DNA from: Paracoccus halophilus
GTDB taxonomy: Bacteria; Pseudomonadota; Alphaproteobacteria; Rhodobacterales; Rhodobacteraceae
Direction: 5' to 3'
DNA length: 64,000 bases
NCBI RefSeq assembly: GCF_000763905.1
Contig: NZ_JRKN01000001.1
Coordinates: 124,001-188,000 of the forward strand
The position numbers and the translations under genes were made by a program. The notes beneath the pieces are model-generated. The model was not told the DNA's origin, ran no database searches, and was given only the letters and a program-made list of their open reading frames with translations. The stretch's first letter is position 1. The number at the start of each line of letters is the position of its first letter. This document shows positions 1 to 9,429 of the stretch, piece by piece.

Positions 1-38
1 ACTGGCCACAACAGCCCTGTCCAACATTGGAGGAAAGC

Positions 39-743
39 ATGAAAAAGGTCTATGAGAGCGCGGATGCCGCGCTGGACGGGCTTCTCAGGGATGGCATGCT
101 GATCGCGGCGGGGGGCTTTGGCCTGTGCGGGATCCCCGAACTGCTGATCGATGGCATCCTGCGGGCCGGCACCAGGGATCTGACGGTCGCCAGCAACAAT
201 TGCGGTGTCGATGGCTTCGGCCTGGGCAAGCTGCTGGACAGTCGCCAGATCAAGAAGATGATTTCCTCCTATGTCGGCGAGAATGCGGAATTCATGCGCC
301 AGTACCTGTCGGGAGAGCTTGAACTGGAGTTCAACCCCCAGGGCACCCTGGCCGAGCGGATGCGGGCCGGCGGTTCGGGCATCCCCGGTTTCTACACCAA
401 GACCGGCGTCGGCACCGTGATCGCCGAGGGCAAGGAGCATCACGATTTCGACGGCGAGACCTATATCCTCGAACGCGGGATCGTGGCGGATCTGTCCATC
501 GTCAAGGCCTGGAAGGCCGACGATACGGGCAACCTGATTTTCCGCAAGACGGCGCGCAATTTCAACCCGCCGGCCGCGATGTGCGGCCGCGTCTGCATCG
601 CCGAGGTCGAGGAAATCGTGCCGCGCGGCAGCATCGATCCCGACCTGATTCATCTGCCCGGCATCTATGTGCACCGGATCATCCAGGGCGAGCACGAAAA
701 GCGCATCGAACAGCGCACCACCCGCAAGCGTGAGGAGGCCTGA
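39..743 (+). CDS. scoA: 3-oxoacid CoA-transferase subunit A
   Basis: Alpha subunit of a class I CoA-transferase that moves CoA from succinyl-CoA to a 3-oxoacid, feeding ketone-body or polyhydroxybutyrate breakdown into acetyl-CoA. The glycine-rich [10 protein letters not shown] motif near residue 27 and the ASNNCG segment are typical of the A subunit, and 234 residues is the usual length. The ATG at 39 is chosen because GGAGG lies at 29-33; a TTG 12 bases earlier lacks such a site. The B subunit follows after three bases, so the two are co-translated. Substrate specificity (acetoacetate or another 3-oxoacid) cannot be settled from sequence. Confidence 0.92.
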   Translation: MKKVYESADAALDGLLRDGMLIAAGGFGLCGIPELLIDGILRAGTRDLTVASNNCGVDGFGLGKLLDSRQIKKMISSYVGENAEFMRQYLSGELELEFNPQGTLAERMRAGGSGIPGFYTKTGVGTVIAEGKEHHDFDGETYILERGIVADLSIVKAWKADDTGNLIFRKTARNFNPPAAMCGRVCIAEVEEIVPRGSIDPDLIHLPGIYVHRIIQGEHEKRIEQRTTRKREEA

Positions 744-746
744 TCC

Positions 747-1373
747 ATGGCATGGGACCGCAATCAAATGGCCGAGCGCGCCGCGCAGGAGCTGGAAGAC
801 GGCATGTATGTGAACCTTGGCATCGGGATTCCGACGCTGGTGGCGAACTATGTCGGCGACAAGGACATCACGCTGCAATCCGAAAACGGCATGCTGGGAA
901 TGGGGCCGTTCCCCTATGAGGGCGAAGAGGACCCGGATCTGATCAATGCCGGCAAGCAGACGATCACCGAACTGGCCCGGACCAGCTATTTCGACAGCGC
1001 CACCAGCTTTGGCATGATCCGCGGCGGCAAGATCGCGGCGGCGATCCTGGGCGCGATGGAGGTGGCCGAGAACGGCGATCTCGCGAACTGGATGATCCCC
1101 GGCAAGCTGGTCAAGGGCATGGGCGGCGCCATGGATCTGGTCGCTGGCGTCGGCCGCGTGATCGTCGTCATGGACCACACCAACAAGCATGGCGAATCGA
1201 AGGTGCTGAAGGAATGCACCCTGCCGCTGACCGGCAAGGGCGTGGTGGACCGCATCATCACCAATCTGGGCGTTCTCGATGTGGTCGATGGCGGGCTGCG
1301 GATCGTCGAGACCGCCGATGGCGTCACCGAGGCAGAGCTGCGCGCCGCGACCGAGGCGACCATCATCGGCTAG
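747..1373 (+). CDS. scoB: 3-oxoacid CoA-transferase subunit B
   Basis: Beta subunit of the CoA-transferase. It carries the catalytic glutamate in the SENGMLG motif (Glu46), which forms the glutamyl-CoA thioester intermediate in class I enzymes. Length 208 residues is normal. The start ATG at 747 has GAGGAGG just upstream, inside the end of the A-subunit gene. A palindromic intergenic element follows and probably ends the transcript. The pair acts in the cytoplasm as a heterotetramer, as known for the family. Confidence 0.93.
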   Translation: MAWDRNQMAERAAQELEDGMYVNLGIGIPTLVANYVGDKDITLQSENGMLGMGPFPYEGEEDPDLINAGKQTITELARTSYFDSATSFGMIRGGKIAAAILGAMEVAENGDLANWMIPGKLVKGMGGAMDLVAGVGRVIVVMDHTNKHGESKVLKECTLPLTGKGVVDRIITNLGVLDVVDGGLRIVETADGVTEAELRAATEATIIG

Positions 1374-1391
1374 GCGCCGGTTGCGAGGGCC

Positions 1392-1451
1392 GAGGGGGCT
1401 GTCTGCCCCCTCTTGCGGCTTTCGCCGCAATTCACCCCCGAGGATATTTGC
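1392..1451 (+). repeat. Dispersed intergenic palindromic element, copy A
   Basis: Two adjacent perfect hairpins: an 8-bp stem GAGGGGGC/GCCCCCTC at 1392-1412 and a 7-bp stem TTGCGGC/GCCGCAA at 1413-1430. They are followed by CCCCCGAGGATATTTGC at 1435-1451. The same architecture and the same terminal 17-mer with one change occurs inverted at 47530-47580. It may end the scoAB transcript and touches the start of the next gene. Confidence 0.75.
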
Positions 1452-1452
1452 C

Positions 1453-2043
1453 ATGAAAGAGAATGAGACCTCGCTGGGGGTGGCGCGGATCACCGAACTG
1501 TTCACACGCGACGGCCGCTATCTGTGCGCCCGTTGGGGCCGGCCGGTCGCGCCGGTCATATTCGGCCTTTCCGATGAGAGCCTGGCGATCTTTCGCGAGG
1601 CGACCCGCGCCGTCTATCATCATGCCGGCCATCCTCTGGCCGAGACCGATCCCGAGATGGGCGCGAACATGATGACTTTTTTCCTGCGGGGGTGGGACGA
1701 GCTGGCGGGGGTGCCCGATCTTGACCGGCTGACCGGGCGGCCGGATCTGCCGGCCAGGCTGCGGGCGCAGGGGGCCGATCAGTACCGGCTGTTTCGATTC
1801 GATCCCGATGGCGCGATCCGCGTCTGCATCAGCTTTGTCAACATGGGCGGCAGGCTGGCCGATGCCCATCCCGGGCAGTTGGCCGAGACCATTGCCGTCC
1901 GCTCGACGCTGACTTTCGCGTGCGATGTCGTTCCCGGCCCGCAGCTGGCCGTGCTGATCCGCGCGGCTTACGACCCCGTGCTGCCGAAAGTTGCGCAGGA
2001 TCCTTCGCACGCTCTGCGGCTGGCGGCGCGGCTGGCGAATTAG
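1453..2043 (+). CDS. Conserved hypothetical protein next to scoAB
   Basis: A 196-residue protein starting MKENETSLG that I do not assign to a named family. It has no obvious signal peptide or membrane span. The middle is rich in Trp and Asp (GWDELAGVPDLDRLTGRPDLPARL), and the end is Ala/Arg-rich. The start at 1453 directly follows the palindromic element, whose GAGGATATTTGCC provides a Shine-Dalgarno-like GAGGA. Codon usage and third-position GC match the neighbours, so it is a real gene. Its position between the CoA-transferase pair and the Tol-Pal operon gives no firm clue to function. Confidence 0.75.
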   Translation: MKENETSLGVARITELFTRDGRYLCARWGRPVAPVIFGLSDESLAIFREATRAVYHHAGHPLAETDPEMGANMMTFFLRGWDELAGVPDLDRLTGRPDLPARLRAQGADQYRLFRFDPDGAIRVCISFVNMGGRLADAHPGQLAETIAVRSTLTFACDVVPGPQLAVLIRAAYDPVLPKVAQDPSHALRLAARLAN

Positions 2044-2135
2044 GCCTTTCGGCGGCTGTCCTCGCCCAATATCCTTTGGCCGAGCCGCCCCGGGCGACGG
2101 GGATACCCCTTGCGAGAATTCGGACCCGAGCCGCC

Positions 2136-2540
2136 ATGCACCGTTTCCCGATCCGTGTCTATTACGAGGATACCGACCTTGCCGGGATCGTCTATTACGC
2201 GAATTATCTGAAATTCATCGAGCGCGCGCGTTCGGAATGGCTGCGCGAGCTTGGCGTGGATCAGGTCGCCATGAAAGCAGCGGGGCTTTTCTTTGCCGTC
2301 CGGCGCGTTGAGGCGGATTACCTTTCCCCGGCGCGGTTCGACGATCAGCTGGAGGTCGAAACCCTGCTGCATGCGCTGAGCCCGGCGCGGGTCGTGCTGG
2401 ATCAGCATGTTGCGCGCGCCGGCAAGGCGCTGTTTTCGGCGCGGGTCACGGTGGTCTGCATTTCCGGCACCGGGCGGCCGGCGCGGATTCCCGCGGATGC
2501 GGCGCAGGTGCTGCGGGCGCAGGGCCTCGCCCGGAATTGA
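2136..2540 (+). CDS. ybgC: Tol-Pal-associated acyl-CoA thioesterase YbgC
   Basis: Hotdog-fold thioesterase of the 4-hydroxybenzoyl-CoA thioesterase type, usually the first gene of the tol-pal operon. The N-terminal motif YYEDTDLAGIVYYANYLKFIERAR holds the conserved Asp of the YbgC active site (about residue 14). Length 134 is normal. In other bacteria it hydrolyses short- or medium-chain acyl-CoA and interacts with phospholipid synthesis proteins. tolQ follows after about 100 bases, so a shared transcript is likely. Confidence 0.93.
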   Translation: MHRFPIRVYYEDTDLAGIVYYANYLKFIERARSEWLRELGVDQVAMKAAGLFFAVRRVEADYLSPARFDDQLEVETLLHALSPARVVLDQHVARAGKALFSARVTVVCISGTGRPARIPADAAQVLRAQGLARN

Positions 2541-2641
2541 CGCAGAATTGACGTGCGCGGGGCTTTGTCCGCCGCCGCGGTTCTGCTAGTTGCGCTGGCA
2601 GAAGCCGCCCAGCAGGCGGCCCAAAGGACAGGCAATACTCC

Positions 2642-3337
2642 ATGGAACAACTTGCTGCAGCCGGGCAGCCGGTCGATTTTTCGCTGATCGCGCTTTTCGC
2701 GCGCGCCTCGCTGACGGTGCAGATCGTCATGGTGATCCTGATTCTGGGCTCGTTCTGGGCCTGGGCGATCATCATCCGGAAATTCATCACCTTTGCCGCC
2801 GCGCGGCGCGATGCCGACCGTTTCGACCGGGCCTTCTGGTCGGGGCAGCCGCTCGACGATCTTTACGACCGCATGGGCGACAATCCCTCGGGCCCGTCCG
2901 AGCGTATCTTTGCCGCCGGCATGACCGAATGGCGGCGCAGCCATCGCGATGACGGCAACCTGATCGCCGGGGCCACCGCGCGGATCGACCGGGCGATGAA
3001 CGTGGCGATCAGCCGCGAGAATGACCGGTTGACCAGCGGCCTGCCGTTTCTGGCCACGGTCGGCTCGACCGCGCCCTTTATCGGGCTGTTCGGCACCGTC
3101 TGGGGCATCAAGACCGCCTTCGAGGAGATCGCAATTTCGCAGAATACCTCGCTTGCCGTGGTCGCGCCGGGCATTGCCGAGGCGCTGGTGGCCACAGCGC
3201 TTGGCCTGCTGGCCGCGATTCCGGCGGTGATCTTTTACAACAAGCTCAGTTCCGATTCCGACCGGCTGGTGGGCAATCAGGAAGCCTTCGCGGATGAGTT
3301 CTCGACCATCCTGTCGCGTCAGCTGGATGACGAATAG
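2642..3337 (+). CDS. tolQ: TolQ, proton-channel subunit of the Tol-Pal system
   Basis: Inner-membrane protein of the MotA/TolQ/ExbB family that forms, with TolR, the proton-driven motor energising TolA during cell division and outer-membrane upkeep. A first membrane span lies at about residues 18-40 (TVQIVMVILILGSFWAWAII). Two more follow around GSTAPFIGLFGTVWGI and GIAEALVATALGLLAAIPAV, the conserved pore-lining segments. Length 231 is typical. The stop codon abuts the tolR start directly (TAGATG). AAAGGACAGG upstream acts as ribosome binding site. Confidence 0.95.
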   Translation: MEQLAAAGQPVDFSLIALFARASLTVQIVMVILILGSFWAWAIIIRKFITFAAARRDADRFDRAFWSGQPLDDLYDRMGDNPSGPSERIFAAGMTEWRRSHRDDGNLIAGATARIDRAMNVAISRENDRLTSGLPFLATVGSTAPFIGLFGTVWGIKTAFEEIAISQNTSLAVVAPGIAEALVATALGLLAAIPAVIFYNKLSSDSDRLVGNQEAFADEFSTILSRQLDDE

Positions 3338-3802
3338 ATGGCGGCCGGGGTGGTGAAACGCAGCCGCAAGGGCAGGGGACGGGCGCGGACCCAGCCGATG
3401 GCGGAAATCAACGTCACGCCCTTTGTGGACGTGATGCTGGTGCTGTTGATCATCTTCATGGTCGCGGCGCCGCTTTTGACCGTGGGCGTGCCGCTGGAAC
3501 TGCCCAAGACCGCCGCGCAGGCGGTCCCGGCCGAGCCGGAGGAGCCGCTGAGCGTCTCGGTCACGCCGGAAGGGCCGATCATGGTGATGACCACCGAGGT
3601 CCCTGAGGAGGAACTGGTCACCCGCCTGCGCGCCGTGGCCGAGGAACGCCAGAGCGACAAGATCTATCTGCGCGCCGACGGCGCGATTCCCTATGCCCGG
3701 ATCATGGAGGTGATGGGGGCGCTGAACGCGGCGGGCTTCAACAATATCGTCCTGGTGACCGAGGCCGGCGGGCCGCGGATGGACGCCGGCACGGACGGCT
3801 AG
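3338..3802 (+). CDS. tolR: TolR, membrane-anchored Tol-Pal component
   Basis: ExbD/TolR family protein of 154 residues. A short basic cytoplasmic tail is followed by AEINVTPFVDVMLVLLIIFMV, with the conserved membrane Asp that takes part in proton transfer, and then a periplasmic domain. It starts on the base after the tolQ stop codon, indicating strict translational coupling. The periplasmic part ends with the NIVLVTE strand typical of the family. Confidence 0.95.
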   Translation: MAAGVVKRSRKGRGRARTQPMAEINVTPFVDVMLVLLIIFMVAAPLLTVGVPLELPKTAAQAVPAEPEEPLSVSVTPEGPIMVMTTEVPEEELVTRLRAVAEERQSDKIYLRADGAIPYARIMEVMGALNAAGFNNIVLVTEAGGPRMDAGTDG

Positions 3803-3806
3803 GATC

Positions 3807-5282
3807 ATGGATCGGGCGGATCGCATCGGTTTCTGGGTCTCGGGCGTTGCCCATGCCGGCCTGCTGGGCGCGGCGCTTGCCGGCGGCGCGCTGTTCCGGC
3901 CGCAGCCGCTGGAGGCCGTCCGCATGTCCGAGGTCGCGACCATGTCCGAGGCCGAGTTCCAGTCGCTTGCCGCCGCTGCGGCCGGGCGCGGGCCGGTTTC
4001 GGACCTTGCCGCCGTGACCCCGGCACAGCCCCGCCCGCCCGCCGACGAGAATCGCCTTGGTGCGCCCGAATCGGCCAGCCCGCCCGATCCCGACCAGCGG
4101 GCGGCGGAACTCCCGGTTCCCTCGGCCCGGCCCGAGGCGCGGCCCGACCTGTCGGATATCCAGACGCCGCGCGCGCCGGTGACGGTGGCGACCGATGCGC
4201 CGCAGCCGGCGCAGCCGGCCGAGGCGGTCGAGCTGGCTTCGTTGCCGCAGCAGACCGACCGCCCCGATCCCGCGCGAAATCCCGCGCAGCAGCCGCAATC
4301 GCCCGAGCCGGTGCCGCAGCGTTCCGCGCTGGCGCCGCAGGACTCCGCGCGTCCGCGTGGCCGTCCCGAAGGGCTGGCCGAGGCCGTGCAGGCCCGCCGT
4401 CAGGCTGCCGAGGCGGCGCGTCAGCGCGAGGCCGCCCTTGCGCGTGAGGCCGCCGAGGCCGCAGATGAGCGTGCCGCCGCCGAGCGCGCGCAGGAACAGG
4501 CCGCGCGCCGCGCCGCCGAGGAACGCGCCCGGGACGAGCGCCGCGAAGCCGAACGGCGCGAAGCCGCGGCCGAGACCGCCCGCAAGGCCGAGGCCGCCGA
4601 GCAACGCGCCCGCCGTCAGGCCTCGGCCGAAGCCGCTGCGGCCAAGGAGGCCGCCGCCGCCGAGAAACGGGCCGAGGCTGAGCGTCGTCAGGCCGCCGAA
4701 CGCAAGGCTGCCGAACAGGCTGCCGCCGAGAAGGCAGCGGCCGAAAAAGCAGAAGCCGAGACCCGCGCCCGCCGCGAGGCCGAGAAGAAAGCCGCTGCGG
4801 AAAAGGCCGCCGCCGAAGCCGCAGCCGCCGCCAGGGCCAGGGAAGAGGCCGAGCGCCGCGCCGCCGCCGAAGAGGCCAAGCGCGCCGCGCTGGCAGAGGC
4901 GATGCAGGATCAGGGCTCGGGCGGCTCGGGCGGGGGCGGCGCCGCCGCGAATGGCCCGCCGCTGAGCCAGGGCGAAAAGGACGGCTTCCGCATCGCGGTC
5001 GAAAGCTGCTGGAATCGCGGCTCGCTCTCGACCGAGGCCAGCCGTACCACCGTCTCGGTCCGGTTCGCGATGTCGCCGGATGGCAGGGTGGAAAAGGGCT
5101 CGTTGCGGATGATCGGCGCGCAGGGCGGTTCCGAGGCGGCGGCGAAACAGGCCTATGAGGCGGCGCGCCGCGCGATCCTGATGTGCGAAAAGGGCGGCTA
5201 CAGCTTGCCGCCGGAAAAATACAACCGCTGGAAGGATGTCATCATCGACTTCAACGCCAGTGGCGGCGCCCGGGTTCAGTAG
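3807..5282 (+). CDS. tolA: TolA, trans-envelope linker
   Basis: 491-residue protein with the three-part TolA layout. A single membrane helix lies near residues 9-30 ([20 protein letters not shown]). A Pro/Ala-rich stretch and a long Ala/Glu/Arg coiled coil cover roughly residues 190-365. A C-terminal globular domain begins after a Gly-rich hinge (about 372-380) and contains the two conserved cysteines in ESCWNRG and ILMCEKGG. TolA links the TolQR motor to Pal and TolB. The repetitive coiled-coil coding sequence creates long open frames on the other strand, which are not genes. It follows tolR after 4 bases. Confidence 0.93.
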   Translation: MDRADRIGFWVSGVAHAGLLGAALAGGALFRPQPLEAVRMSEVATMSEAEFQSLAAAAAGRGPVSDLAAVTPAQPRPPADENRLGAPESASPPDPDQRAAELPVPSARPEARPDLSDIQTPRAPVTVATDAPQPAQPAEAVELASLPQQTDRPDPARNPAQQPQSPEPVPQRSALAPQDSARPRGRPEGLAEAVQARRQAAEAARQREAALAREAAEAADERAAAERAQEQAARRAAEERARDERREAERREAAAETARKAEAAEQRARRQASAEAAAAKEAAAAEKRAEAERRQAAERKAAEQAAAEKAAAEKAEAETRARREAEKKAAAEKAAAEAAAAARAREEAERRAAAEEAKRAALAEAMQDQGSGGSGGGGAAANGPPLSQGEKDGFRIAVESCWNRGSLSTEASRTTVSVRFAMSPDGRVEKGSLRMIGAQGGSEAAAKQAYEAARRAILMCEKGGYSLPPEKYNRWKDVIIDFNASGGARVQ

Positions 5283-5347
5283 TGCCGCCCATGGTATCCC
5301 TCCGCGCAGCCATCTATCCTGCAACCCTGACCTTAAAAGGGCGAAAC

Positions 5348-6670
5348 ATGTTGCGTAACTTTCTTCTGACCTCTGCCATGGCGCTGGCCGGGCTGGGCAT
5401 GGCGGCACCTGCCACGGCGCAGGACGGCCCCCTGCGGATCGAGATCACCGACGGGGTGATCGAGCCGATGCCCTTTGCCATCGCGACCTTCCATGACGAA
5501 GGCGGCGCGGGCGATTATCTGCGCCAGGTCCAGGCGCTGATCGCCGCCGATCTGACCGGCACCGGCCTGTTTCGCGAAATCCCGGCCAATGCCCATATCG
5601 CGCGGCGCGACAGCTTCGAGGCGCCGGTATCCTACGAGGACTGGAAGGCGATCAATGCCCAGGCGCTGATCACCGGCGCGGTCCGGGTTCAGGGCGGCCG
5701 GGTGATCGTCAAGTTCCGCCTGTTCGACGTCTTTGCCGGCCAGCCGCTTGGCGACGGCATGCAGTTCGAGGCCGGCACCGGCAACTGGCGGCGCGCGGCG
5801 CACAAGGCCGCCGATCAGGTCTATGCCCGGCTGACCGGCGAGGGGCCCTATTTCGACAGCCGCGTGGCCTTCGTGCAGGAAAGCGGCCCCAAGGATGCGC
5901 GCCGCAAGCGCATCGGCGTGATGGATTACGACGGCGCCAATACGAAATGGCTGACCGATGACAGCGCGCTGGTGCTGGCGCCGCGCTTTTCGCCGGATGG
6001 CTCGCGGCTGCTTTACACCTCATATGCCTCGGGCTTTCCCAAGGCGATGCTGATGGATGTCAACACGCTGGCGGTGCGCTCGCTGGGGCAGCAGCCGGGG
6101 ATGAGCTTTTCGCCGCGTTTCTCGCCCGACGGGCGCTGGATCGTCTATTCGCTGGAACAGGGCGGCAATACCGATATCTACCAGATGGACGCCGCGACCG
6201 GCGCGCAGCGGGCGCTGACCAATGCGCCCTCGATCGAGACCTCGCCCAGCTACAGCCCGGACGGCCGCCAGATCGTCTTTGAATCCGACCGCTCGGGCAC
6301 GCCGCAGCTCTATATCATGGCCGCGAGCGGCGGCGAACCCCGGCGCATCAGCTTTGGCGAGGGGCGCTATGGCACGCCGGTCTGGTCGCCGCGCGGCGAC
6401 CTGATCGCCTTTACCCGCCAGGTCAGCGGCAAGTTCCATATCGGCGTCATGCGCATCGATGGGTCCGAGGAAAAAATGCTGACGCAATCGTTCCTTGACG
6501 AGGGCCCGACTTGGGCCCCCAATGGGCGCGTGGTGATGTTCACCCGCGTGACTCCGGGCGGCGATGGCCAGCCGCGCCTGCATTCGGTGGATATCACGGG
6601 GCGCAACATGCGCCCGGTACAGATCAGCGGCGCGGCCTCGGACCCCGACTGGGGTCCGCTGCTGCCCTAG
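5348..6670 (+). CDS. tolB: TolB, periplasmic beta-propeller protein
   Basis: 440-residue Tol-Pal periplasmic protein. A signal peptide ([25 protein letters not shown]) is followed by the D1 domain and a six-bladed WD40-like propeller. The repeats [46 protein letters not shown] and [11 protein letters not shown] are plainly visible. Longer readings start upstream inside tolA; the ATG at 5348 is preferred because it begins the signal peptide. TolB binds Pal and TolA during outer-membrane constriction. Confidence 0.95.
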   Translation: MLRNFLLTSAMALAGLGMAAPATAQDGPLRIEITDGVIEPMPFAIATFHDEGGAGDYLRQVQALIAADLTGTGLFREIPANAHIARRDSFEAPVSYEDWKAINAQALITGAVRVQGGRVIVKFRLFDVFAGQPLGDGMQFEAGTGNWRRAAHKAADQVYARLTGEGPYFDSRVAFVQESGPKDARRKRIGVMDYDGANTKWLTDDSALVLAPRFSPDGSRLLYTSYASGFPKAMLMDVNTLAVRSLGQQPGMSFSPRFSPDGRWIVYSLEQGGNTDIYQMDAATGAQRALTNAPSIETSPSYSPDGRQIVFESDRSGTPQLYIMAASGGEPRRISFGEGRYGTPVWSPRGDLIAFTRQVSGKFHIGVMRIDGSEEKMLTQSFLDEGPTWAPNGRVVMFTRVTPGGDGQPRLHSVDITGRNMRPVQISGAASDPDWGPLLP

Positions 6671-6691
6671 AATTGCGAGACGGGACAGAAT

Positions 6692-7201
6692 ATGAATACC
6701 ATGGTTAAGATCGCGGCGGTCACCGCCATTCTGGGGCTGGCGGCATGCGCGCGCCCGGCGCAGGACATGATGGTGCAGGACCCCTATTCGGGCGGTGCCG
6801 GGGCCGGCGGCGTGGGCGCCAGCGCCCTGCCCGGCACGGCCGAATATTTCAAGGCGAATGTCGGCGATACGGTGCTGTTTGCCGTCGATCAGTCCACCCT
6901 GTCGCCCGAGGCGCGCGCCACGCTGAGCGGCCAGGCCGGCTGGCTGAGCCAGAATCAGGGCTTTTCCGCCGTGATCGAAGGTCATGCCGACGAACAGGGC
7001 ACGCGCGAATACAATATCGCACTGGGCGCGCGCCGCGCCAGTTCGGTCCAGGAATACCTGATCTCGCAGGGTATACCGCCGGGCCGGCTGCGCACGGTCA
7101 GCTACGGCAAGGAGCGCCCGCTGGCGGTCTGCTCGACCGAAGAGTGCTATTCCCAGAACCGCCGCGCGGTGACGGTGGTTGCCCCCGGAGCGGGCATGTG
7201 A
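6692..7201 (+). CDS. pal: Pal, peptidoglycan-associated lipoprotein
   Basis: 169-residue outer-membrane lipoprotein. The lipobox LAAC gives a mature N-terminal Cys at about residue 19. The OmpA-like peptidoglycan-binding domain has the family signature GHADEQGTREYNIALGARR and ends SQNRRAV. It anchors the outer membrane to the wall and binds TolB. Its TGA stop overlaps the start of the following cpoB gene by one base (TGATG). Confidence 0.96.
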   Translation: MNTMVKIAAVTAILGLAACARPAQDMMVQDPYSGGAGAGGVGASALPGTAEYFKANVGDTVLFAVDQSTLSPEARATLSGQAGWLSQNQGFSAVIEGHADEQGTREYNIALGARRASSVQEYLISQGIPPGRLRTVSYGKERPLAVCSTEECYSQNRRAVTVVAPGAGM

Positions 7202-8127
7202 TGGCAGCTTCGCGTCTCAGATCGCTGTTGCTGGCGGCCGGGCTGGCGCTGGCCGGGCTGCCGGCTCTGGCGCAGGACGCGCAGACGCTGGCGGATATCC
7301 GGGCCGAGCTGAGCCGGCTTTCCGCCGACCTGCAGGGGCTGCGCGCGCAGATGGTGGCCTCGGGTCCGGCGGGCTTCGCGGCGGCGGGCGGCGACAGTGC
7401 CATCGACCGGATGAACGCGATCGAGGCGCGGCTGGCGCAGCTGACCGGCCAGACCGAGCGGCTGCAGAACCAGATCGACCGTGTCGTGCGCGACGGAACC
7501 ACCCGCATCGGCGATATCGAGTTTCGCCTCTGCGAGATGGAGGAAGGCTGCGATCTGGGCAGCCTGACCACGCCGACACTGGGCGATCAGGGCGCGGGCT
7601 CGTCCGCCCCCATGCCGATGTCCGACCAGCAGGGCGCGCTTGGTGCGGCCCCCACCCCTTCGGCCGGGGTTGCCGCGACGGCGGCGGAACAGGCCGATTT
7701 CGACCGGGCCCGGGAGGTGCTCGGTCAGGGTGACTTTCACCGTGCTGCGGAGCTCTTCGCGGCCGTCGCCCAAACCCATGCTGGCGGCCCGCTGACCGCG
7801 CAGTCGCTGTTTCTGCGCGGCCAGGCGCTGGATGCCGCCGGCGATCTGGAAGGCGCCGGGATCGCCTGGCTGGAAAGCTTCGCGGCCAATCCCGATGGCG
7901 CGCAGGCTGCCGATGCCCTGCTGGGACTGTCGCGGGCCATGCAGGCCAGGGGCGGCCCGCAGGAGGGCTGCTATTATCTGCAGGAAATCACCACCCGCTT
8001 TCCGGAATCGGCTCAGGCCGGCGAAGCGGCAAGGCGCATGGTCGGGGCCGATTGCATGGCCCTGATCGAGGGCGCGGATGAAGGCCTGGACCCCGAGGCG
8101 GCGGCGGATCTGCTGAATGACGGCTGA
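7201..8127 (+). CDS. cpoB: Tol-Pal accessory protein CpoB/YbgF
   Basis: 308-residue periplasmic protein with a signal peptide (MAASRLRSLLLAAGLALAGLPALAQ), a coiled-coil segment (about residues 25-110) and C-terminal tetratricopeptide repeats from about residue 165. The known E. coli homologue coordinates peptidoglycan synthesis with Tol-driven constriction. The start is set by the one-base overlap with the pal stop codon. The 3' end overlaps tilS by 11 bases. Confidence 0.9.
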   Translation: MAASRLRSLLLAAGLALAGLPALAQDAQTLADIRAELSRLSADLQGLRAQMVASGPAGFAAAGGDSAIDRMNAIEARLAQLTGQTERLQNQIDRVVRDGTTRIGDIEFRLCEMEEGCDLGSLTTPTLGDQGAGSSAPMPMSDQQGALGAAPTPSAGVAATAAEQADFDRAREVLGQGDFHRAAELFAAVAQTHAGGPLTAQSLFLRGQALDAAGDLEGAGIAWLESFAANPDGAQAADALLGLSRAMQARGGPQEGCYYLQEITTRFPESAQAGEAARRMVGADCMALIEGADEGLDPEAAADLLNDG

Positions 8128-9370
8128 GCCCGGGCCGGTCGCGGCCGTGGTTCATGCCGCGCTGGACCGTCTGGCGGGCGACTTTCCCGGCCTTGGCATC
8201 GCCCTGTCGGGCGGCGGCGATTCCACCGCGCTGATGCATCTGGCCCATGATTGGGCGCGGCGCTCGGGCCTGACGCTGAAGGCGGTGACGGTCGATCACG
8301 GCTTGCGCCCCGACTCGGCGGACGAGGCGCGGCAGGCGGGCATGGCAGCGGCCGCGCTTGGCATTTCGCATGACACCCTGGTCTGGAGCCGCGAGGGCGG
8401 CGGCAACCTGATGGCGGCGGCGCGCGAGGCGCGGCTGCGGCTGATCTCGGACTGGGCGCGGCGCCATGGGCTCGACGCGGTGCTGCTGGGCCATACCCTC
8501 GACGATCAGGCCGAAACCCTGCTGATGCGGCTGGGCCGGGGCGCGGGGATCGACGGGCTGTCGGGCATGGTGCCCCTGCGCCGCAGCCATGGCCTGTGCT
8601 GGCTGCGGCCGATGCTGGCGGTATCGCGCGCCGATCTGCGCGACTGGCTGCGCGCGCGCGGCGTGACCTGGGTCGAGGACCCGTCGAACCAGAACCGGGA
8701 TTTCGACCGCATCCGTACCCGCAAGGCGCTGGCGGCGCTTGATCTGCCTGCGCGGCAACTGGCGCAATCGGCCGAGAATCTGGCCATGGCGCGCGATGCG
8801 TTGCAGCATTTCGCGGCGCAGGCGGCGCAGGGCGCGCGGGTGCGGGCCGGCGCGCTGGATTTGCCCTGGGACGCGTTCCGTGACGCGCCGGCCGAGATCC
8901 GGCGGCGGCTTCTTGTCGCAGGGCTGCGATTCGTCACCGGCGCCGATTATCCCGCCCGGCGCGAACAGGTGCTGCATGCGTTAGACGCCTTGCCCGGCGG
9001 CGCGCGGCTGACGCTTGACGGCGTGATCGCCGAGACCGGCGGCGGTTTCCTGCGCATGATCCGCGAACCCGCCGCCGCCGCGCGCAGCCCCGAGGCGCGG
9101 CCCGACGCCGCGGGAAACGCCGTCTGGGACCGTCGCTGGCGCCTGCGCGGCCTGCGGCCCGGCTGGGTCGTGCGGGCCCTGGGTTATGACCTGCTGCCCG
9201 GGCTGGGCTGGCGCGGCGCCGGGCTGGGCCGGGACGAGCTTGCCGCCGGTCCCGGCATCTGGGCGGGCACCGAGCTGGTCGCCGCGCCGCTGATCCCGGC
9301 GGGCGACGGTCCCTGCGCGCAGCCCTTGCGCGGTCTTTGTGATTTTCGCGCCATGCTCTATACACATTGA
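8117..9370 (+). CDS. tilS: tRNA(Ile)-lysidine synthase TilS
   Basis: Converts the wobble C of tRNA-Ile(CAU) to lysidine using ATP and lysine, so that AUA codons are read. The PP-loop SGGGDSTALMH lies near residue 30, and the HTLDDQAET motif follows at about 129. Length 417 is in the normal range. It overlaps cpoB upstream. The last bases run to just before ftsH, an order common in Rhodobacteraceae. Confidence 0.94.
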   Translation: MTAEPGPVAAVVHAALDRLAGDFPGLGIALSGGGDSTALMHLAHDWARRSGLTLKAVTVDHGLRPDSADEARQAGMAAAALGISHDTLVWSREGGGNLMAAAREARLRLISDWARRHGLDAVLLGHTLDDQAETLLMRLGRGAGIDGLSGMVPLRRSHGLCWLRPMLAVSRADLRDWLRARGVTWVEDPSNQNRDFDRIRTRKALAALDLPARQLAQSAENLAMARDALQHFAAQAAQGARVRAGALDLPWDAFRDAPAEIRRRLLVAGLRFVTGADYPARREQVLHALDALPGGARLTLDGVIAETGGGFLRMIREPAAAARSPEARPDAAGNAVWDRRWRLRGLRPGWVVRALGYDLLPGLGWRGAGLGRDELAAGPGIWAGTELVAAPLIPAGDGPCAQPLRGLCDFRAMLYTH

Positions 9371-9429
9371 ACCTGACGCCGGAATCCCTATTTTCAGAGC
9401 AAAGCCTTTTACCCGCGGAGGATACGCCT

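Noticed and set aside
3738..5408. 556-codon frame antisense to tolA
   Set aside because: Produced by the repetitive Ala/Glu codons of the TolA coiled coil; tolA is supported by operon context and domain order.
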